Source of the DNA: Marinobacter subterrani
Lineage (GTDB): Bacteria; Pseudomonadota; Gammaproteobacteria; Pseudomonadales; Oleiphilaceae
DNA: 64,000 nucleotides
NCBI RefSeq assembly: GCF_001045555.1
Contig: NZ_LFBU01000001.1
Span: 434,001 to 498,000, forward strand
Direction: 5' to 3'
The notes beneath the pieces are model-generated. The model did not search any database. It was not told where the DNA came from and worked only from the letters and a program-made list of their open reading frames with translations. Positions 36,670 through 46,101 of the stretch are shown one piece after another (the stretch's first letter is position 1; the number at the start of each line of letters is the position of its first letter). The position numbers were made by a program, and so were the translations under genes.

Positions 36670-38127
36670 TCAAAAAGCGCCAAGAAAGGTCTCGAAATCC
36701 CGCTCGACACATTCCGCATAGTGGTTGGCGATGGCCATGACCAGGGTGGCGAATTCGTCCTCCCGGCCTTCCGTCGATTGACTCAGGCTTTCCTCGAAAA
36801 GGAACGGCTGGTCCGGGTTGAGGTAACGGCTGGCACGTTTGTGTTCAGTGGCCAGAACCTCACCCCAGGTAGCCGCCATCTTGTAGAAGTGTTTCTCTTT
36901 GTCGATTTTATGGGTTTTGAAATCCTTCTTGAACGGCGACCGCTCCCTCACCGAAAAAACCATACCGTCGAGTTCAAGCCAGCCAAGGTGGCTGTCAGGG
37001 TGCTCCGCCATGGCCTCAAATGCCGCCAAATGCCGGATGCCCTCATTCTGATAGACCTTTTGATAGCCTTCCCGCTCTGCATCGGTCATGGCATTGAGCA
37101 ATGAGGGGCCGCGTTGTTGCTTCAGGTCCAGGATTATGTCGTCATCCTGTGATCCTTCTTTGCCTTCGATCAGGATATAGAACCGCTTGTTGGCAAGGGA
37201 GCTGGTGCCAGCGTTCATGCGTCGGGCCGCGTCTTTGACCCGATAGACGCAGCTTTCATCATCCTTCATCCGCTCCTGTCGATAAGTCTCGAATGCCTCA
37301 AGCAGAGCCTTCCGGTCGGTGGGCGACAAGCGTTTGAGCTTCGGGTTGGTGGCGTCCAGTACCCGCTTGCCATTTTTCTGCAGACGGGTCCACTTATCCA
37401 GCATCTGCTTGCGGCCTTTCTTCTTGGCGACCTTTTTCAGGAACTTTTTCAGAGGTTTGCCCGTTGTATCCGCGGTGAAATGAACCTCCTGACCCAGGTC
37501 ATCCTCGTGATAACGGGTCGCTGTTTCGAGGTAGCCTTTTGCAAGTGCTTCCAGCGCCTTGGTACAAGTGGGGCCATCAAAGATGCCATTGCCGCGGGTG
37601 TCGAGCACCAGGCTGACAGCCAGTCGCCACAGGTCGTATTGATAATCAGACACGACGGCGTCATCGAAGTCATCCAGGCCGTAAACCACCTCGCCGTCGT
37701 GGTTGCCAAATGCGCCGAAGTTGTAAACATGGGCATCGCCCTGGATCCAGCTCTGATTCCCGGACCACCCACCGAACAAAGCGAATCGCCAGTCGTTGTA
37801 CATATCCTGCCAGAACAGGTGGCTGGTTCCCCTGAAAAACCGATACGGGGATTCAGACATGGCCTGGAATTTTTTCTTCCGGGCAGCGGTATCAAGCCCC
37901 ACATTATTGTTGGTGATGGCCTGGATAACCTGTTGAGCTCGGTTGTGGAGCGTAAGCTCTTTGATCATAGGGAACTCATACTGAATGAATTTATCAATTA
38001 ATTGAAAACGATAGTTTGCGAGCCTAACACGGACCTGCTGTCCGGGCTCAACCAACCCTGCTTTGTTATTAACCTCCAGGCCAGTCGCGGCTTTCGACCC
38101 AACCAGTTTTCTATCGTCTGGCGTCAC
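36670..38127 (-). CDS. DUF2252 family protein
   Basis: 485 residues. Signature stretches: ESPYRFFRGTSHLFWQD, SWIQGDAHVYNFGAFGNHDGE and VVYGLDDFDDAVVSDYQYDL, all DUF2252. The family has a kinase-like core with a GDAHxxNFG loop, similar to an aminoglycoside-phosphotransferase fold, but the function is not established. Start is a GTG at 38127, so the first residues are uncertain; an ATG at residue 53 is an alternative. It is a monocistronic minus-strand gene, placed between the toxin-antitoxin pair and the formate dehydrogenase operon. Confidence 0.82.
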   Translation of the reverse strand: MTPDDRKLVGSKAATGLEVNNKAGLVEPGQQVRVRLANYRFQLIDKFIQYEFPMIKELTLHNRAQQVIQAITNNNVGLDTAARKKKFQAMSESPYRFFRGTSHLFWQDMYNDWRFALFGGWSGNQSWIQGDAHVYNFGAFGNHDGEVVYGLDDFDDAVVSDYQYDLWRLAVSLVLDTRGNGIFDGPTCTKALEALAKGYLETATRYHEDDLGQEVHFTADTTGKPLKKFLKKVAKKKGRKQMLDKWTRLQKNGKRVLDATNPKLKRLSPTDRKALLEAFETYRQERMKDDESCVYRVKDAARRMNAGTSSLANKRFYILIEGKEGSQDDDIILDLKQQRGPSLLNAMTDAEREGYQKVYQNEGIRHLAAFEAMAEHPDSHLGWLELDGMVFSVRERSPFKKDFKTHKIDKEKHFYKMAATWGEVLATEHKRASRYLNPDQPFLFEESLSQSTEGREDEFATLVMAIANHYAECVERDFETFLGAF

Positions 38128-38213
38128 CTCGGCCGGATATGCTTCAATGATCAGTAACTAGTCAAGTCAGCCGGCAAGGCTGGTTTTGATACCTCGGCGC
38201 CTGGTCAACAACA

Positions 38214-39929
38214 ATGAGCACAGACGATAAGATGGGCAAACGCCGGCGCTCTGCTCTACGTGGCCGTCAACTGGAACCGGCGGTACTGTCGGAGCTGCGG
38301 GACCTGATCGGTGACGAACGTGTCGATTCGTCATTGCGCCACCGCGATCGCCTTATCGAGCACCTGCATGCACTGCAGGACGCAGACGGTTACCTCTCCA
38401 TGCCCCGCCTTCGGGCCCTTGCGGCTTTCATGAACCTGCCCATGGCCGCCATTTATGAAACGGCCACGTTCTACGCCCATTTCGACGTCATTCACGACGA
38501 ACAAACCCCACCGCCGGATATAACTCTGCGGGTGTGTGATTCGCTGTCGTGCCAATTGGCGGGGGCGGAAGCGCTGCATCAAGCGCTGTCTGAAGGGGCT
38601 GATCCCGAAGCCGTGAGAGTGCTGCGTGCGCCCTGCATGGGGCGCTGCGACACGGCGCCAGTGGTGGAAGTCGGCCATCATCACGTTTGCCATGCCAACG
38701 CCGAGAATGTGGGAGCTGCGGTAGAGCAGGGCCAGATTCAACCGGAAGAAATCCAATGGCAAGGCCTGGCGGATTATCGTTCAGCCGGCGGTTATGGACT
38801 GCTGGCCGATTGCCATGAAGGCCGGGTGAGCGTCGAATCGCTGGCGAAGGAACTCGAGCATGCGGGCCTGCGCGGCCTGGGCGGCGCGGGATTTCCAACC
38901 TTCCGAAAATGGCAGGCCGTGCGGGCGGAGCCGGGCCCACGCTACGCGGTGATCAATGCCGACGAGGGCGAGCCGGGCACCTTCAAAGATCGCTATTACC
39001 TGGAACGTGCCCCCCACGTCTTCCTGGAAGGTGCACTGGTTAGCGCCTGGGCGGTTGAGGCGAAGGCCCTCTACATATACTTGCGGGACGAGTATCCCGG
39101 CCTGCACCGTGTGCTGAAGGAGGCCATTGCCGAGCTGGAATCAGCCGAAATCGTTGAACAGGGCTTCGTGATCCTGCGCCGGGGCGCGGGTGCCTATATC
39201 TGTGGCGAGGAATCCGCCCTGATCGAGTCCCTGGAAGGCAAGCCGGGCAAGCCACGACATCGCCCGCCGTTCGTTGCCCAGAAAGGACTGTTTGGCCAGC
39301 CCACCCTGGTTAACAACGTCGAGACCGTTTACTGGATTCCCCGCATCCACGCCCAGGGCGCCGACTGGTTCGCCAGCCAGGGTCGGCATGGTCGCAAGGG
39401 GCTTCGCAGCTTTTCGGTGTCCGGTCGGGTCGCGCGGCCGGGTGTGCATGTCGCACCCGCTGGCATCACCCTCAATGAATTGATCGAGGAATACTGCGGC
39501 GGCATGGCCGAAGGGCATCGCCTGCTGGCTTATCTGCCCGGCGGGGCATCCGGTGGCATACTGCCGGCCAGCAAAGCTGATATTCCCTTGGATTTCGACA
39601 CCCTGCAGGAGCACGGCTGCTTCATCGGCTCTGCTGCCGTGATCGTTCTGTCGGATCAGGACGATTTGCAGGCTGCGGCTGCCAACCTGTTGGGCTTCTT
39701 CGCGGACGAATCCTGCGGCCAGTGCACGCCCTGCCGTGTGGGCACCGAGAAAATGCTCACTTTGCTGGAGCGGGATACCTGGGATGAGCAGACGCTGCAG
39801 CAACTGGCCAAAGTGATGGCGGATGCGTCCATTTGTGGTCTGGGCCAGGCGGCCCCAAATCCGGTGCTGAGCCTGCTGCGCGATTTCCGCAGTGAACTTG
39901 CCAGCCAAAAACTGATTGCCAAAGGGTAG
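38214..39929 (+). CDS. fdsB: NAD-linked formate dehydrogenase beta subunit, NuoE-NuoF fusion
   Basis: 571 residues that pass electrons from the alpha subunit to NAD+. The N-terminal third is a NuoE/FdsG-like [2Fe-2S] thioredoxin-fold domain (VCDSLSCQLAGAEAL, APCMGRCDTAPVVEV). The rest is the NuoF/FdsB part: FMN- and NADH-binding RGLGGAGFPTFRKW and INADEGEPGTFKDRYYLER, then the [4Fe-4S] motif SCGQCTPCRVGTEKML. In Ralstonia-type FdsGBA these are two proteins; here they are one. ATG at 38214. The alpha subunit starts 10 bases after the stop. No fdhD or fdsC/D gene is present beside them. Confidence 0.93.
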   Translation: MSTDDKMGKRRRSALRGRQLEPAVLSELRDLIGDERVDSSLRHRDRLIEHLHALQDADGYLSMPRLRALAAFMNLPMAAIYETATFYAHFDVIHDEQTPPPDITLRVCDSLSCQLAGAEALHQALSEGADPEAVRVLRAPCMGRCDTAPVVEVGHHHVCHANAENVGAAVEQGQIQPEEIQWQGLADYRSAGGYGLLADCHEGRVSVESLAKELEHAGLRGLGGAGFPTFRKWQAVRAEPGPRYAVINADEGEPGTFKDRYYLERAPHVFLEGALVSAWAVEAKALYIYLRDEYPGLHRVLKEAIAELESAEIVEQGFVILRRGAGAYICGEESALIESLEGKPGKPRHRPPFVAQKGLFGQPTLVNNVETVYWIPRIHAQGADWFASQGRHGRKGLRSFSVSGRVARPGVHVAPAGITLNELIEEYCGGMAEGHRLLAYLPGGASGGILPASKADIPLDFDTLQEHGCFIGSAAVIVLSDQDDLQAAAANLLGFFADESCGQCTPCRVGTEKMLTLLERDTWDEQTLQQLAKVMADASICGLGQAAPNPVLSLLRDFRSELASQKLIAKG

Positions 39930-39939
39930 GGAGGCCGCC

Positions 39940-42810
39940 ATGAGCGATTCCAGCACAAGTTTTACCCTGACCCTGGACGACGTGGAAGTGCAGGCCTACC
40001 CCGGCGAAATTCTGTGGCAGGTGGCCAAGCGCGCCGGCGAGACCATCCCGCACCTTTGCTTCAAAGACGCCCCGGGTTACCGCGCGGATGGCAATTGCCG
40101 CGCCTGCATGGTGGAAGTGGAGGGTGAGCGGGTGCTCGCCGCAAGTTGTATCCGCGAGGCAGCGCCCGGCATGGTGGTGCGAAGCGCAGCCTCCGCCCGT
40201 GCCCAGGAAGCCAGAAGAGCGGTGCTGGAATTGCTGCTAGCCGATCAACCTGCGCAAGATAGCAGCCCCGATCGTTCAAGCCACTTATGGGAAACGGCGG
40301 ATCAACTGGCGATTGATGTCGGGGATGTGCGCCAGCGCCTCCCGGCCCGTTCAGAGCGCAACGAGCCAACGGTTCACCATGTTGCGCCACGGTCGGAATC
40401 GCTTGCCCACGCCCGGGGCCATGACGCCACTCACTCTGCCATGAACGTGAATCTGGACGCCTGCATCACCTGCGGGTTGTGCGAGCGCGCCTGCCGCGAA
40501 GTGCAGGGCAACGACGTCATCGGCCTGGCGCATCGCGGTGCCGCTTCCAAAGTGGTGTTTGATTTCGATGATCCCATGGGTGACAGCACCTGCGTTGCCT
40601 GTGGCGAATGCGTGCAGGCATGCCCGACGGGCGCGCTCATGCCCGCCACCCTGATTGATGCCCGGGGCCGCGGAGACTCCGCCACGGCCGACCGAACCGT
40701 GGACTCCGTTTGCCCCTACTGTGGCGTGGGCTGCCAACTGACCTATCACGTCAAGGACGGTCCTGCCGATGCCGAAGGAGCAGCAGGCGAGCATCGAGGG
40801 CGTATTCTCTTTGTAGAAGGCAAAGATGGCCCCTCAAACCAGGGCCGGCTATGCGTGAAAGGCCGTTTTGGCTTCGATTACCCCTCACATCCGGCGCGGC
40901 TCACCCGGCCGCTGATTCGCCGGGAGGGCGTCCCCAAGAGGCTCGACCCGGACTTTGATCCGGCCCATCCGTTAACGCACTTTCGAGAGGCAAGCTGGGA
41001 TGAGGCACTGGATCTTGCAGCAAGCGGATTAACCCAACTTAAAACCCAACACGGACCGGATGCGCTCGCCGGTTTCGGCAGTGCCAAGTGCTCCAACGAA
41101 GAAGCCTGGCTGTTCCAGAAACTGGTGCGCACCGGTTTCGGCTCGAACCACGTTGATCACTGCACGCGGCTTTGCCACGCCAGCTCCGTGGCCGCATTGA
41201 TGGAGTGCCTGGGCTCTGGTGCAGTAACTGCATCCTTCATGCAGGCGCTTGAGGCGGACGTGGTCATCCTCACCGGCTGCAACCCGGCCGTAAACCACCC
41301 GGTGGCCGCCACCTACTTCAAGCAGGCAGCACGCAACGGCACGAAACTGATCATCATCGATCCCCGGGGCCAGGCGCTGGATGCCTATGCCTGGCGGAGC
41401 CTTCGTTTCTCGCCGGGTGGCGACGTGTCACTGTTCAACGCCATGCTCAATGTGATTATCAGCGAAGGACTCTTTGACCAGGCCTACATTGACGCCCACA
41501 CCGAAGGCTTCGAGGCATTGGCGGCCAGCGTTGAGGGCATGACCCCGGAAGTGATGAGCCCGGTCTGCGGCGTGGCGCCCGACACCATTCGTGAAGTGGC
41601 CCGAGCCTACGCGGGTGCGGAGCGCGCGATGATTTTCTGGGGCATGGGCATCTCCCAGCACGTGCACGGCACCGACAACGCCCGCTGCCTGATTTCCCTG
41701 GCCCTGACTTGCGGCCACACCGGCCGGCCCGGCACTGGTCTGCACCCACTGCGGGGGCAGAACAACGTGCAGGGTGCCTCCGATGCCGGCCTGATCCCCA
41801 TGGTACTGCCCGACTACCAACCGGTCGGGGATGCCCAGTTGCGCGCCGCCTTCGAAGAGCTCTGGAACACCGAATTGGACCCGAAGCCGGGGCTCACCGT
41901 GGTGGAGATTATGGATGCCATCAGGGCGGGCACGATCAAAGGCATGTACATCCTCGGCGAAAACCCCGCGATGTCCGATCCGGATCTGACCCACGCCCGG
42001 GCCGCGCTCGCTGCCCTGGAGCACCTGGTGGTACAGGATCTGTTCGTCACAGAGACTGCCCAGTTTGCCGACGTTATCCTGCCTGCCGCCGCCTGGTCGG
42101 AAAAGTCAGGCACCGTCACCAACACCAACCGCCAAGTGCAAATGGGCCGTGCTGCACTGTCGCCTCCGGGAGAGGCAAAGCCCGACTGGTGGGTTATCCA
42201 GGAAGTTGCCCGGCGCTTCGGGCTGGGTTGGAACTATGCCGGCCCCGAGCAAGTGTTTGAAGAAATGAAGCAGGGCATGCACTCACTGGATCATATCTCC
42301 TGGTCTCGCCTGGAGCGCGAGGGGTCCGTCACCTATCCATGCCCTGCAGATGACGCCCCGGGACAGGACGTTGTCTTCTCCGATGCCTTCCCGCGCGCAG
42401 GAGGCCGTGCCAGATTCTCACCGGCCAGCCCACTGCCACCGGATGAGCCGGTGGATGATGCCTATCCCATCGTGCTAACAACCGGGCGATTGCTTGAGCA
42501 CTGGCATACCGGCGCCATGACCCGTCGCAGCCGAGTGCTGGACGAGCGGGAGCCGGAAGCTGCAGCCTATCTGGCACCAGCGGAGCTGGATCGTATGGGC
42601 GTAGCACCGGGTAATAACATTCAAATTGCCACCCGGCGCGGCACCATCACCCTGACGGCACGGGCCGATCAGACCATGCCAGAGGGCATGGTGTTCGTAC
42701 CCTTCGCCTTTGTGGAGGCGGCAGCGAACGTGCTGACTAATCCGGCACTGGATCCCTTCGGGAAGATTCCGGAGTTCAAGTACGCAGCTTGCCGGCTCAG
42801 CCCGGCGTAG
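39940..42810 (+). CDS. fdsA: NAD-linked formate dehydrogenase alpha subunit (molybdenum or tungsten bis-MGD)
   Basis: 956 residues. Oxidises formate to CO2 at a bis-molybdopterin guanine dinucleotide site. Domains in order: plant-type [2Fe-2S] (CFKDAPGYRADGNCRACMVE), a two-cluster ferredoxin part (CITCGLCERACREV and CVACGECVQACP), then the molybdopterin [4Fe-4S] loop CPYCGVGCQL and the catalytic region DHCTRLCHASSV. The active-site residue in the latter is Cys encoded by TGC, so this is not a selenoprotein. Soluble, cytoplasmic. ATG at 39940 follows AGGGAGG. Accessory sulfurtransferase fdhD is not in the window. Confidence 0.94.
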   Translation: MSDSSTSFTLTLDDVEVQAYPGEILWQVAKRAGETIPHLCFKDAPGYRADGNCRACMVEVEGERVLAASCIREAAPGMVVRSAASARAQEARRAVLELLLADQPAQDSSPDRSSHLWETADQLAIDVGDVRQRLPARSERNEPTVHHVAPRSESLAHARGHDATHSAMNVNLDACITCGLCERACREVQGNDVIGLAHRGAASKVVFDFDDPMGDSTCVACGECVQACPTGALMPATLIDARGRGDSATADRTVDSVCPYCGVGCQLTYHVKDGPADAEGAAGEHRGRILFVEGKDGPSNQGRLCVKGRFGFDYPSHPARLTRPLIRREGVPKRLDPDFDPAHPLTHFREASWDEALDLAASGLTQLKTQHGPDALAGFGSAKCSNEEAWLFQKLVRTGFGSNHVDHCTRLCHASSVAALMECLGSGAVTASFMQALEADVVILTGCNPAVNHPVAATYFKQAARNGTKLIIIDPRGQALDAYAWRSLRFSPGGDVSLFNAMLNVIISEGLFDQAYIDAHTEGFEALAASVEGMTPEVMSPVCGVAPDTIREVARAYAGAERAMIFWGMGISQHVHGTDNARCLISLALTCGHTGRPGTGLHPLRGQNNVQGASDAGLIPMVLPDYQPVGDAQLRAAFEELWNTELDPKPGLTVVEIMDAIRAGTIKGMYILGENPAMSDPDLTHARAALAALEHLVVQDLFVTETAQFADVILPAAAWSEKSGTVTNTNRQVQMGRAALSPPGEAKPDWWVIQEVARRFGLGWNYAGPEQVFEEMKQGMHSLDHISWSRLEREGSVTYPCPADDAPGQDVVFSDAFPRAGGRARFSPASPLPPDEPVDDAYPIVLTTGRLLEHWHTGAMTRRSRVLDEREPEAAAYLAPAELDRMGVAPGNNIQIATRRGTITLTARADQTMPEGMVFVPFAFVEAAANVLTNPALDPFGKIPEFKYAACRLSPA

Positions 42811-43216
42811 CCCCTCACTTATTCGATTTCTCAGGAACATAAAGTACCAAGGTGTTTGCACGAGGCAGACCGGAACCGGTAAGCGCCGATGGGGCTATCT
42901 GCAACTGAAAAAGGCCGTGTCTGATATCAGCTCGATATCGAAGGAGCAGGGTGCCTGGCTGGGCAGGTCACTGGCAAGGGAACCTATGCCCTGTGTGATG
43001 GGGAGGTTCTAAAATGATATTTTTAAGGCCACTCAACTGCCACAAAGGAAGAGCTTCCGGAATCAGTTGATGTTTTAACGCCACGTTCGGTGGTAAATAT
43101 CTTCAGGAGTGGATTCGGGCCAGGTTTTCATCCGAGTGCGCTTACCTTGATAACCGATTCCACAATTCAGGAGCGATTTGAGTTGATGCCTATATCCCGT
43201 GGTGGAATAGATATTC
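42811..43216. other. 406-base gap with no convincing gene
   Basis: Lower in GC than the flanks. One short frame at about 42863-43012 reads as basic, low-complexity peptide but has no ribosome site or family likeness. No repeat, tRNA or terminator is seen. It may hold the promoter of the methyltransferase-HNH gene; its composition fits imported DNA. Confidence 0.5.
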
Positions 43217-44896
43217 GTGATTGATGTATACAGCCAGAAGGCTAAAGCTTTTTACGACCAGTACCAGTCGCTAACCTTCGAACAGGTTCATCAAGACTGG
43301 CTCTCCTTGCTTGGCGATAAATCAGGTCTTGCTCTAGATGTCGGCGCTGGCAGCGGCCGGGATTCCAGCGCTCTTGCCGCGCGGGGTTGGGATGTTGTCG
43401 CGGTGGAGCCCGCATCTGGCTTGCGAGAGCTGGGGCAGAACGCCACTCGCAATCAAAGCATTCACTGGCTAGACGATCAATTGCCTGATCTGGGCAAGAT
43501 CCGGAAGCTGAGCTATCGCTTCGATCTGATTCTTGTTTCCGCTGTCTGGATGCATATCCCGCCATCCGATCGTGAGCGTGCCTTTCGAATTTTGACTGAG
43601 CTTCTGGCACCCGGTGGAATGCTGGTGATTACACTTCGTCATGGGCCGGGTGATGGCGAACGGCTTTTTTACGATGTCGGTAGGGAAGAGCTGGAGGGTT
43701 TTGCCAAACGCCGGGCACTGATCCCGCTTCCGTTGCCGGCCGGGCGCAATAAGGATGAGCTCCAGAGAGACGAAGTTTCCTGGGAGACTCTGGCTTTTCG
43801 TTTGGCGGACGATGGCACAGGCGCATTGCCGACAGTCCGCCACATCATCGTTAATGATAATAAGTCTTCGACTTACAAATTGGGTTTGCTGCGAACTCTC
43901 GTCCGGATCGCAGACGGTGCGCCCGGCCTGGCGCTTAAACGCACTGATGACTGGGTCGAGATTCCGCTTGGTGCAGTCGGGCTGTTCTGGATTATGCTTT
44001 ATCACCCTCTGGTTCTCCGTCACCAGTTGAGACAGGCGCCAGGTAGCCGTGGCTATGGCTTTGCCACGGACGATTTCTTCAAGCTGAATAGTTTCACGCC
44101 TCTGGATTTCAGAGTGGGTATGTCGCTGTCGGACGACGTTGCTCCGGTGGTCCTGCGCGCTATCCGGGATGCTTGCTCGACCATTCTCAAGAACCCCGCA
44201 CATTTCACGACCTGGCCTGGTAGTAACCGTCCGATCTTCGAGGGCTGTTCGGCCAGGATGATCATCAAGAAGGCACCCGTGCGTTTGGACAAAGCAACGC
44301 TTTCCCGGTTCGGCACCTTCCGCGTTCCTTCATTTCTCTGGGATGCATTCAGTCGCTATGCGTGCTGGATTGAGCCTGCGATTGTTAATGAATGGATTGA
44401 TTTGATGGGTAGCTGGGATCTGCGTTACCGCATGGATGACTATCATCGTGGTTTACAGTGGGTGGAAGGTCGGCGCGATACGTCAGCTGTCCGGCAAATG
44501 ATTAACCAGCAGCTCGAGACTGGTAGGGTCGAGTGCGTATGGACAGCACAGAACCTCAAAGCGAAGCGGTTTGACGTCGACCACTGTTTTCCATGGTCAC
44601 GATGGAACAACAACGATCTTTGGAATCTGATGCCAGCGACTCATACGGCGAATGCCTCTAAGTCCGAAAAGTTACCCGCAGACTTGCTGCTCAAGCAGGC
44701 GCACCCTCGAGTAGTGAACTGGTGGGAGCAAGCCATCGTGGGCACGTCTCGTGAGGAGCAGTTCTTCTCAGAGGCTGAGGCCTCGCTACCATTGCTAGGG
44801 CAGGAGCGAACCGTGGAAGGCGTTTTTGAGGGGATGCTTCAGCAGCGATTGAGGCTGAAAACCAATCTTCAGCTGGCAGAGTGGTTGGGCGTGTAA
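43217..44896 (+). CDS. Class I SAM methyltransferase fused to an HNH nuclease domain
   Basis: 559 residues. N-terminal methyltransferase: SAM loop ALDVGAGSGRDSSALAARGW (39-58), then DLILVSAVWMHIPP and LAPGGMLVITLRHGP. It lacks the (N/D)PPY or PCQ motifs of DNA methyltransferases and looks like UbiE/Methyltransf_11 enzymes. A middle region (about 210-440) includes KSSTYKLGLLRTLVRIADG, a pattern recalled from other HNH proteins of defence loci. The HNH domain is at 452-487: Asp455-His456, Asn470 and Asn479, ending NASKSEKLP. Start is GTG at 43217 with no strong ribosome site. A single-gene defence or toxin role is inferred. Composition is lower in GC than neighbours. Confidence 0.75.
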   Translation: MIDVYSQKAKAFYDQYQSLTFEQVHQDWLSLLGDKSGLALDVGAGSGRDSSALAARGWDVVAVEPASGLRELGQNATRNQSIHWLDDQLPDLGKIRKLSYRFDLILVSAVWMHIPPSDRERAFRILTELLAPGGMLVITLRHGPGDGERLFYDVGREELEGFAKRRALIPLPLPAGRNKDELQRDEVSWETLAFRLADDGTGALPTVRHIIVNDNKSSTYKLGLLRTLVRIADGAPGLALKRTDDWVEIPLGAVGLFWIMLYHPLVLRHQLRQAPGSRGYGFATDDFFKLNSFTPLDFRVGMSLSDDVAPVVLRAIRDACSTILKNPAHFTTWPGSNRPIFEGCSARMIIKKAPVRLDKATLSRFGTFRVPSFLWDAFSRYACWIEPAIVNEWIDLMGSWDLRYRMDDYHRGLQWVEGRRDTSAVRQMINQQLETGRVECVWTAQNLKAKRFDVDHCFPWSRWNNNDLWNLMPATHTANASKSEKLPADLLLKQAHPRVVNWWEQAIVGTSREEQFFSEAEASLPLLGQERTVEGVFEGMLQQRLRLKTNLQLAEWLGV

Positions 44897-44953
44897 ATGA
44901 GATGGGCGAAATCGGGCTTTTCGGGCTTTAAGGTAAAAATGAAAGGAAACATT

Positions 44954-45580
44954 ATGCTTAAACGGCAGGCAGCACTCGTTCTCTCCCTTTGCTCAATGTT
45001 CTTATCGGCAACCACCATGGCGACAGAAGAAGCGGAATACACAGTACTCCTGAAGGAGGAGAACCTGGAAGTGCGTCTTTACGAGCCGCATATTGTTGCA
45101 GAGACGGTCGTCGATACGGAATTTGAAGACGCGGGCAGTGAAGCGTTTGGTCGTTTGTTTAAATACATTTCCGGCAATAACCAAGCCCAGCAGGAAATCG
45201 CCATGACTGCGCCCGTTGGTCAGGTGGCTGAGAGCCAGAAAATCGACATGACGGCACCGGTGGGGCAGACGCAGGTCGACGGGAAATGGGCGGTCAGTTT
45301 TATGATGCCGGGATCATTTACGATGCAGACCACTCCGAAACCCAGGGACGAGAGGATCACCATACGCCAGGTGCCCGAGCAGACGATGGCGGCCATCGAG
45401 TACTCCGGGTTTTGGAGCAAATCGAGCTATCAAAAGAACAAGTCGAAGTTGGAGGAATGGATCAACAAAAAGGGATTCATTATTCAGGGCAAGCCAGTCT
45501 GGGCGCGATATAACCCACCGTTCATGCCCTGGTTTTTAAGGCGAAATGAAATTTTGATCCCAATAAACAATTTGCAGTGA
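44954..45580 (+). CDS. Exported SOUL-family haem-binding-like protein
   Basis: 208 residues. Residues 1-23 form a Sec signal peptide (LVLSLCSMFLSATTMA). The mature part starts EYTVLLKEENLEVRLYEPHIVAET and continues with the SOUL repeats KIDMTAPVGQ and IAMTAPVGQ, the paired MTAPV motif of the family. SOUL/HBP proteins bind haem or related hydrophobic ligands; the bacterial role is unknown. The ATG at 44954 follows AAAGGAAAC; a longer frame begins one base after the previous stop. 57 bases follow the methyltransferase-HNH gene, same strand. Confidence 0.88.
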   Translation: MLKRQAALVLSLCSMFLSATTMATEEAEYTVLLKEENLEVRLYEPHIVAETVVDTEFEDAGSEAFGRLFKYISGNNQAQQEIAMTAPVGQVAESQKIDMTAPVGQTQVDGKWAVSFMMPGSFTMQTTPKPRDERITIRQVPEQTMAAIEYSGFWSKSSYQKNKSKLEEWINKKGFIIQGKPVWARYNPPFMPWFLRRNEILIPINNLQ

Positions 45581-45635
45581 TAGCGCGTATCAGTCTACTC
45601 ACCCAGGCATCACGATCATCATAGGAAGTTTAATC

Positions 45636-45692
45636 ATGCAAAACGTGCGCGTCGCCATTGATGCGGTAAATCGCGGTTTAGATTCTTTTTAG
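45636..45692 (+). pseudogene. Short coding remnant of 18 codons
   Basis: ATG at 45636 after TAGGAAG, encoding MQNVRVAIDAVNRGLDSF before TAG. The first residues look like the start of a longer protein that has been truncated. It may equally be a chance frame. No family can be named. Confidence 0.3.
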
Positions 45693-45773
45693 GAATGTTC
45701 GCGGAAAGGGGCAGAGCCCCGGCGCGAGCTGAGAGCTTCCGCCCGAGCCCGGGGAATAGTTGCCGGGTTACTT

Positions 45774-46031
45774 CTATTTTTCAGGCGCGGATTCGTACTC
45801 TCGAATCATGCCAGAAAGCTGGTCTTTCAGATTCAGGCGCTGTTTCTTGAGATCTTCCAGATGCTCGTCAGAGGTGTTCTCTGCACCACCTTCGAAATGG
45901 TGAACTGCATGATCCAGCTCATGGTACTCTTCAAACAATTTCGCGAAATGATTGTTGGTGGTTTTCAGTTGATGAATGGCTTCTTTTGAGTCTGGGAATT
46001 CATGAATCAGATCGTGTTTTTCCAGTGACAT
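45774..46031 (-). CDS. YdcH/DUF465 family small protein
   Basis: 85 residues, highly charged and helical. The pattern HDLIHEFPDSKEAIHQLKTTNNHFAKLFEEYHELDHAVHH is split here: HDLIHEFPDSKEAIHQL and HFAKLFEEYHELDHAVHH are typical of DUF465. Length is close to the usual 70-80. Function unknown; members are widespread in proteobacteria. ATG at 46031. Divergent from the next small gene with 70 bases between, which must hold both promoters. Confidence 0.87.
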   Translation of the reverse strand: MSLEKHDLIHEFPDSKEAIHQLKTTNNHFAKLFEEYHELDHAVHHFEGGAENTSDEHLEDLKKQRLNLKDQLSGMIREYESAPEK

Positions 46032-46101
46032 AAAGACAATCCCTTTGATTGCGGTGTGTGTTTAAATTTGCACCGTCAACGGCAAACAGTACGGCAAGGC
46101 G

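Noticed and set aside
39940..42810. Selenocysteine formate dehydrogenase
   Set aside because: The active-site position in TRLCHASSV is TGC (Cys), and no in-frame TGA is present.
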